From assembly GCF_009708175.1 (NCBI RefSeq), contig NZ_WMBB01000022.1, forward strand, positions 1-64,000: a stretch of DNA of 64,000 bases, given 5' to 3'. The translations under genes were made by a program, and so were the position numbers. The notes under the pieces are model-generated. The model worked only from the letters and a program-made list of their open reading frames with translations. It made no database searches and had not been told where the DNA came from. The DNA comes from Nocardia aurantiaca (GTDB taxonomy: Bacteria; Actinomycetota; Actinomycetes; Mycobacteriales; Mycobacteriaceae). Positions 59,777 to 64,000 of this stretch are shown piece by piece. How positions within the stretch are numbered: position 1 is the first letter of the stretch; each line of letters starts with the position of its first letter.

Positions 59777-60313
59777 GTGACGGGGCTTAACTCGATACGA
59801 AGTCGTTCCGAAGAGTTGTCACGCACACTGTTTCGGGTGTTCGACCCCTCCCCGCCGCCGGACGCCGATCTCGCGGTCCTGCACAGCCTTCCGCATCCGG
59901 CCTGCCTGCACGACGGCGGCTACGACATCGTGGCCGCGAACGACGCCTTCCGGCAGCTGTTCCCGGGCACCGGTCCGGGCGCGAATCTGATGACCGCGAT
60001 ACTGCTGGAACCCATGGCTCGCTATCGGCTGGGCGACTGGGAAGCCGAGGCGCAGGTCATGGTGTCGGCCTTCCGGGCCGCCGCGCCGGAGCTGCGGCCG
60101 GATCGGGTCGAGGAGATCGTCAATCTGGCCCGCCGCTCCCCTGACTGGGATCGGTTGTGGCACAACCGCGTCGTGCCCGCGAAGCCGAGTGAGCGCACGG
60201 TGCTGATGAACGATCCGCTGAGCCGCAAGGAACGCCGGATGTACGTGCACACCTTCGAGTTCCAGTCGCCGCAACGGCCGTGGTGGCTGCTGACGGTGGT
60301 GCCGTTCGACTAG
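59777..60313 (+). CDS. Stand-alone MmyB-like ligand-binding (PAS-like) domain protein
   Basis: A 178-residue protein resembling the C-terminal ligand-binding domain of MmyB-type regulators but without their N-terminal helix-turn-helix. Landmarks are LPHPACLHDGGYDIVAANDAFRQLFP, NLMTAILLEPMARYRLGDWEAEAQVMVSAFRAAA, RSPDWDRLWHNRVV and the closing WLLTVVPFD. GTG start at 59777 with a weak ribosome site. It is divergent from the SARP-type regulator, so a sensor partner for that protein is a reasonable guess. I see no frameshift or lost HTH upstream. Confidence 0.75.
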   Translation: MTGLNSIRSRSEELSRTLFRVFDPSPPPDADLAVLHSLPHPACLHDGGYDIVAANDAFRQLFPGTGPGANLMTAILLEPMARYRLGDWEAEAQVMVSAFRAAAPELRPDRVEEIVNLARRSPDWDRLWHNRVVPAKPSERTVLMNDPLSRKERRMYVHTFEFQSPQRPWWLLTVVPFD

Positions 60314-60329
60314 ACCGCGTGGCGGTTGC

Positions 60330-60854
60330 TCAGGCCTCCGCGGCAGGGACTTCGAACCAGCCGTCCTCCGGCTCGGCGTAGCCGTGGTACATGAGCGGAA
60401 TGCGCTGGTCCACGCCGAAGTGCCGGTAGACCGCGAGCATGGCGGCGCGCACGGCGTGGTCGTGGAAGTCGTCGATGCGTCGCGGGCCGAGCCAGTGCTC
60501 CGGGAGCAGCGCGAGCCGGGTCACCTCGTCCGGATCATCCATGTCCAGACCGATGGGTCCGGGGTCGACGATGAAGTGGTCGTGCAGCACCGCGTGCAAC
60601 TTGTGCGGGTCGTGCTGCCCCGCACCGAAGGCGAAGAAGCGGGTGCGGATGCCCGGTGATCCGTGCTCCTGCAACCAGTCGACGAGATGCGGGTCGGGGC
60701 GCGGAATCGACTTGACGGACAGCGGCGTCTGCTCGAGCAGGTGCAGCACGCTCGCGCCGGGCACCCGTGGTTCGGGAACGAGGAAGAGACTGAGCACCGG
60801 CGACCCGGACAGACTGTCCGAGAGGCAGACCTTGGTGCGCATGGGGTCTGGCAT
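60330..60854 (-). CDS. Hypothetical protein, 174 aa
   Basis: I do not recognise this family. It is soluble and rich in His, Pro and Asp. It has a hydrophobic PVLSLFLVPEPRV near the start, a central RTRFFAFGAGQHDPHKLHAVLHDHF, a FHDHAVRAAMLAVYRHFGV helix and the ending PLMYHGYAEPEDGWFEVP. Several HxH and HD pairs could bind metal. AAGGAG precedes the ATG at 60854. Its end meets that of the MmyB-like gene with a 16-bp gap. Confidence 0.65.
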   Translation of the reverse strand: MPDPMRTKVCLSDSLSGSPVLSLFLVPEPRVPGASVLHLLEQTPLSVKSIPRPDPHLVDWLQEHGSPGIRTRFFAFGAGQHDPHKLHAVLHDHFIVDPGPIGLDMDDPDEVTRLALLPEHWLGPRRIDDFHDHAVRAAMLAVYRHFGVDQRIPLMYHGYAEPEDGWFEVPAAEA

Positions 60855-61065
60855 GCGCCGCTCCTTCGAGGGGAGGGTTGCTGGCTTCGTCATCCGAGGT
60901 CGTGCCGGCTCGTCGAGTTACCAGACTCGGACGGATCTCTCCTCGACGCCCGACCGGTGCAACATCCGGAATTATAGTCGCCGAGCGCCGATCGGACCGA
61001 CCGGACTTTCGGCCGGTCCGATTGCACACTCGATCGCCGGGAGACCCGCGACGTGCCGGTCCGAG

Positions 61066-61752
61066 CTACGCGCCGACCAGACGGCCGCGCGCGCCCTGCC
61101 GTGCGGGCCGCGTCGCGAGCTGACCCTCGATGGTGGCCCGGACAGTCGGCCACTCCTCGTCCAGGATGGAGTAGAAGGCGGTGCTGCGCACCTCGCCGTC
61201 CAGCCCGCGCGAATGCGCTCGGCGCACTCCGTCACTGGTGGCGCCGAGACGCTCGATCGCCATGCGGGAGCGGATATTACGGACATCCGCCCGCATGGCG
61301 ATGCGCCGCACCCGCCACACCTCGAAGGCGTGCTGAAGCAACAGCAGCTTGGACTCCAGGTTGATGCCCGCGCCACGCGCCTGCGGGGACAGCCAGGTGT
61401 TGCCGATCTCGGCGGCATCGGGCACCGCCAGCAGCGGATCTCCGGTCGGCGCCCCGTGCACCAGCGGCCAGACCACCGGACCCTGCCAGTAGTCGAAGCG
61501 GGTGAAGCGGGTCGAGCCCAGCACCCGCCCACTGGCGACGGCGATGATGGCGAAGGCCAGCGATGTGCCCGAGGCATGGCCGGAGAGCGCCTGGGCGATA
61601 TATTCCAGCGCCTCGTCCACACCGTGTGGGACAGGCGTGAACGCGTAATCGTCACGGTTTCCCGCAGCAGCCTCCGCGAGCCCCGAGGCATGCTGCGGCG
61701 CAAGGGGTTCCAGCCGTACCAGACGGCCGGTCAGAGTTACGGGTACGGGCAC
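61066..61752 (-). CDS. GNAT-family N-acetyltransferase
   Basis: A 228-residue acetyltransferase of the RimJ/RimL-like GNAT type. The start region has LTGRLVRLEPLAPQHASGLAEAA. The middle has IIAVASGRVLGSTRFTRFD and EIGNTWLSPQARGAGINLESKLLLLQHAFE, where QARGAG replaces the usual Q/RxxGxG acetyl-CoA loop. The end carries VRRIAMRADVRNIRSRMAIERLGATSDGVRR. I use the GTG at 61752 with GAGGG upstream; the open frame continues 54 codons further without homology. Acceptor unknown. Confidence 0.87.
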   Translation of the reverse strand: MPVPVTLTGRLVRLEPLAPQHASGLAEAAAGNRDDYAFTPVPHGVDEALEYIAQALSGHASGTSLAFAIIAVASGRVLGSTRFTRFDYWQGPVVWPLVHGAPTGDPLLAVPDAAEIGNTWLSPQARGAGINLESKLLLLQHAFEVWRVRRIAMRADVRNIRSRMAIERLGATSDGVRRAHSRGLDGEVRSTAFYSILDEEWPTVRATIEGQLATRPARQGARGRLVGA

Positions 61753-62057
61753 GTTCCCTCGATCTTTCAGAGTCGGTCGGGGGCTCGCGTCAGGCAGTGG
61801 CCGCCCCGGCCACACACTCCGGAATCGACGAACCAGCCCTGGCGCGCCAGTAGCAGCATCGGATAGTGGGATGAACGATAGCGGAACACCAGCGCACCGC
61901 GCCGCAGGCGGCATGTAAATTTCACGCGCTCCACCGCGCGTCGCGCGGCTATTTCACACGTGTCATTCAGCCGTTTCCGAAGCGATCATCGGCAACCGCC
62001 TGGCGATCGCTATTCCGGCCGCCAGAAATCCGAATACCTATGCGCTGGAAGGTATTA
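61753..62057. other. Gap without recognised gene
   Basis: Apart from a possible N-terminal extension of the GNAT gene up to 61914, I see no gene, array or named element here. The part from 61915 to 62057 has a lower GC content (AATTTCACGCG, GGCTATTTCACACG) than the surroundings and may hold the promoter of the GNAT gene. Confidence 0.4.
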
Positions 62058-62567
62058 CTACGCCGGTCTTCCTCGCCGGAAACCGTGGTGTGCCGCCCGT
62101 GCCGGGGCGAGCTCGATCGGCCCGACGACCCCCGGCGCTCGCTGCCCCGCGGCGAAAACGTCGCGAGAGGGCGGCTCCATGGTCGGATTCTCCGGATTCG
62201 CACCGGTCAGAGCCGAGAGCTGGTCCTCGCCGAGCACATAAACCACGCGCCCGATATTTCCCCAGCAGATCGCCCCGACGCACATCGCACAAGGTTCGGT
62301 ACAGGTGTAAAGCGCGCAGCCACGCGGAAACTCGGCATCGAAGGCGGCTGACGCCGCGCGCACCGGATTCGTCTCCGCGTGCCCGGTCGCGTCACGCGCG
62401 GCGAGCACCGTGTTCTCCGCCTCCAGCAACACCCGCCCGTCGGGCCGTGCCGGCAGCGTGCCGAATGGGTGATTCCCATGCTCGCGCGCCCTCCGCGCAA
62501 TGGCGACGGCTGCCGGATGCCGGGTATCCCGGTCGGTGAGCACGCTCGTTTGCGAACCGATGGTCAT
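62058..62567 (-). CDS. Cytidine/deoxycytidylate-family nucleoside deaminase
   Basis: A 169-residue zinc deaminase related to TadA and guanine deaminase. The zinc site is complete: His63-Ala-Glu65 (GHAETN, with Glu65 as proton shuttle) and Pro92-Cys93-Ala-Met-Cys96 (TEPCAMCVGAI). ATG at 62567. A C-terminal tail follows GIELAP-like residues and lacks the Arg-rich tRNA-binding end of true TadA. A free base or nucleoside as substrate is therefore more likely than tRNA; the exact one is not clear. Confidence 0.85.
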   Translation of the reverse strand: MTIGSQTSVLTDRDTRHPAAVAIARRAREHGNHPFGTLPARPDGRVLLEAENTVLAARDATGHAETNPVRAASAAFDAEFPRGCALYTCTEPCAMCVGAICWGNIGRVVYVLGEDQLSALTGANPENPTMEPPSRDVFAAGQRAPGVVGPIELAPARAAHHGFRRGRPA

Positions 62568-62717
62568 CCCACGATCATCACCTACTCAGACGCGTAATGG
62601 AAACCCCGTATCGGCGACCGGCGTTGACCTGGATCAGGAGGCCGCCGAAGCCGGAAACCCCCGCTGCACAACCACTTCCGATGTCCAGCGTCACATCCGC
62701 CGACACCGGGCGCCGGG

Positions 62718-63386
62718 TCACGAGCTGACCAGCCCCGTTCGATAGGCCATGACGACCAGTTGTGCGCGGTCGCGCGCTCCCAGCTTCCGCATCGCGTTAC
62801 CGACATGGGTGCGAGCGGTCGCGGGACTGAGGTGCAATTCGGCGCCGATCTCGGCGTTGCTCAGGCCTTGGCCGACCAGCGCCACCACCTCACGCTCACG
62901 CTCGGTCAGCACCGACAACCGCTCCTCGGCGACCTGCGCGGCGGTGTGCTGTGCGGCGAATCGGCCGATGAGACGCCGGGTGATGCGCGGGGCCAGGAGA
63001 GCGTCGCCGGCGGCGATCACCCGGATGGCGTGCAGGAGTTCGGCGGGGCCCGCGTCCTTGAGCAGGAAGCCGCTCGCACCGGCCTGGAGCGCTTCGAAAA
63101 CGTACGCGTCGGTGTCGTAAGTGGTGAGGATGAGGACGCGCGTCCGCTCGAGGCCGGGTGTCCCGGCAAGGTGGGAGGTGGCTTGAATCCCATCGAGTTT
63201 CGGCATACGGATGTCCATGAGAACGACGTCGGGGCGGGTGGCGCGGGCCCGCTCGATGGCTTCCGAGCCGTTGGTGGCCTCACCGACCACCGTGATGTCG
63301 TCCTCGAGGTCGAGCAGTACCCGGAAGCCGGAGCGAACGAGTCCCTCGTCATCGGCGAGCAAGACCTTGATGGCCGGCGGGTTCAT
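62718..63386 (-). CDS. NarL/LuxR-family response regulator
   Basis: A 222-residue two-component regulator. The receiver domain has LLADDEGLV (acidic pair about 12-14), the phospho-acceptor Asp58 in VVLMDIRMPKLDG, and the conserved Lys in GFLLKDAGP. The LuxR helix-turn-helix (about 160-206, LTEREREVVALVGQGLSNAEIGAEL) ends the protein. The start overlaps the stop of the kinase gene by 4 bp (ATGA), so the pair is co-translated. Confidence 0.94.
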   Translation of the reverse strand: MNPPAIKVLLADDEGLVRSGFRVLLDLEDDITVVGEATNGSEAIERARATRPDVVLMDIRMPKLDGIQATSHLAGTPGLERTRVLILTTYDTDAYVFEALQAGASGFLLKDAGPAELLHAIRVIAAGDALLAPRITRRLIGRFAAQHTAAQVAEERLSVLTEREREVVALVGQGLSNAEIGAELHLSPATARTHVGNAMRKLGARDRAQLVVMAYRTGLVSS

Positions 63387-64000
63387 GGCCGTGCTCCCGC
63401 CGGTGCGAGGGGCAGCCGGGCCCGGACCTCGAACCCGCCGCCGGGGCGCGGCTGGGCACTGAGGTCTCCGCCCAGCAGCAGGCAGCGCTCGCGCATCCCC
63501 AGAATCCCGCGGCCGACGGCCGAACCGGTCTCGGCCGGTGGGCGTGGGCCGTCGAAATTCAGCCGTCCCGAATCGGTTACGCGGATTTCCATCGACTCGG
63601 CGTCGTGGTCGAGTGCGACCGTCACCCGGGTCGGGCCGACGTGACGGATCACATTGGTGATGGCTTCCTGAACGATGCGGTAGGCGGCAGTGCCCACCGC
63701 GCTCGGAAGCGGTGCGGCAGGCAGATTCTCGTCGAGGGCGACCTCGAGCCCAGCCTCGCGAGCCGTGCTGACCAGTTCGTGGACCTGACCGAGGGCGGGG
63801 TTCGGCGCGCGCCCGGCGTCGTTGTCGTCATCGCGCAGCACGCCGAGGACGGCCCGCATCTCGTTCAGCGCCCGAGAACTGGTGTGCTCGATGGTGCGCA
63901 GCGCTTCTCGGGCCTGTTCCGGTTTCCTGTCCAGCACATGCGCGGTGACACCGGCCTGGACGTTGATGATGGCGATGGCGTGCGCGACGGTGTCGTGGAC
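63383..64000 (-). CDS. NarL-type sensor histidine kinase, 5' part outside the window
   Basis: The last 205 residues of a HisKA_3 kinase. The open frame continues to the window edge, where it reads VHDTVAHAIAIINVQAGV; the His two codons from the edge is the phospho-acceptor. The ATPase domain follows with the N box YRIVQEAITNVIRHVG and the glycine-rich GRGILGMRERCLLLGG. The membrane sensor part lies to the right and is not seen. It signals to the response regulator that overlaps its 3' end. Confidence 0.92.
   Translation of the reverse strand, partial: VHDTVAHAIAIINVQAGVTAHVLDRKPEQAREALRTIEHTSSRALNEMRAVLGVLRDDDNDAGRAPNPALGQVHELVSTAREAGLEVALDENLPAAPLPSAVGTAAYRIVQEAITNVIRHVGPTRVTVALDHDAESMEIRVTDSGRLNFDGPRPPAETGSAVGRGILGMRERCLLLGGDLSAQPRPGGGFEVRARLPLAPAGARP

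Noticed and set aside
1..64000. Insertion sequences, prophage or integrated plasmid genes
   Set aside because: No transposase, integrase, phage structural or replication gene was recognised; the only mobile-like signals are the small repeats.

Overview
The window is high-GC actinobacterial DNA of the order Mycobacteriales, most likely Nocardia or a close relative. Grounds for this are a large set of genes whose products and neighbourhoods match the Mycobacterium tuberculosis block from about Rv1157c to Rv1224 (from memory of that genome), mycothiol (mshB), F420 (fbiC), phosphatidylinositol-mannoside (pimE) and methylglucose-lipopolysaccharide (gpgS) genes, and a pair of the lipoproteins (DUF7373 type) that are abundant in Nocardia.

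Layout. 0-5 kb: a 123-bp tandem array and a dispersed repeat lead into glgC, followed by two tandem paralogous lipoproteins and two small minus-strand genes. 5-9.5 kb: an ABC exporter pair, its TetR regulator and an O-methyltransferase. 9.7-13.5 kb: the envelope-stress unit sigE-rseA-htrA-tatB, with a 35-bp tandem array between htrA and tatB. 13.5-22 kb: an orphan HTH protein, then gpgS-folP2, fadD6, two LOG-family proteins, and divergent dapE/dapD for lysine/peptidoglycan precursor synthesis. 22-30 kb: a small secreted protein, an F420/PPOX-type oxidoreductase, fadD36, two paralogous MpaB-like oxygenases flanking a TetR regulator, and the proline catabolic pair putA-pruA. 30-36.5 kb: a Tat-exported cholesterol oxidase, tRNA-Asp, dapC-fdxC and fbiC. 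36.8-42 kb: a secreted protein, a pair of PH-domain membrane proteins and a BBE-type flavin oxidoreductase. 42-47.6 kb: a translationally coupled run of a 52-aa protein and a membrane protein, then mshB-lpqW, then typA. 47.8-51 kb: an iron-box-preceded 58-aa Cys-rich protein, phhB, and two tandem pimE-type mannosyltransferases. 51-64 kb: more accessory genes: secreted proteins, a Ser/Ile/Leu/Gly repeat protein, a DUF1906 glycoside-hydrolase-like protein, a CHAP protein, a 1337-aa SARP/AAA regulator divergent from a stand-alone MmyB-like sensor domain, a GNAT, a deaminase and a NarL-type two-component system cut by the window end.

How it works together. Much of the content is envelope biology: DAP synthesis (dapC, dapD, dapE), PIM/LM synthesis (pimE, lpqW), MGLP priming (gpgS), protein export (tatB with at least two Tat substrates) and the SigE stress response. 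Cofactor genes (fbiC, mshB, folP2, phhB) are interspersed.

Relative to M. tuberculosis the glgC-to-tatB block is inverted with respect to the rest, with a junction near 13.5-14.5 kb. The most striking non-coding content is two families of dispersed intergenic repeats. Family A is GC-rich inverted repeats built on TTCGCGGC...CTCGATTCT, often next to gene starts. Family B is a roughly 100-bp element with a conserved hairpin, seen in five copies, and as far as I know undescribed.
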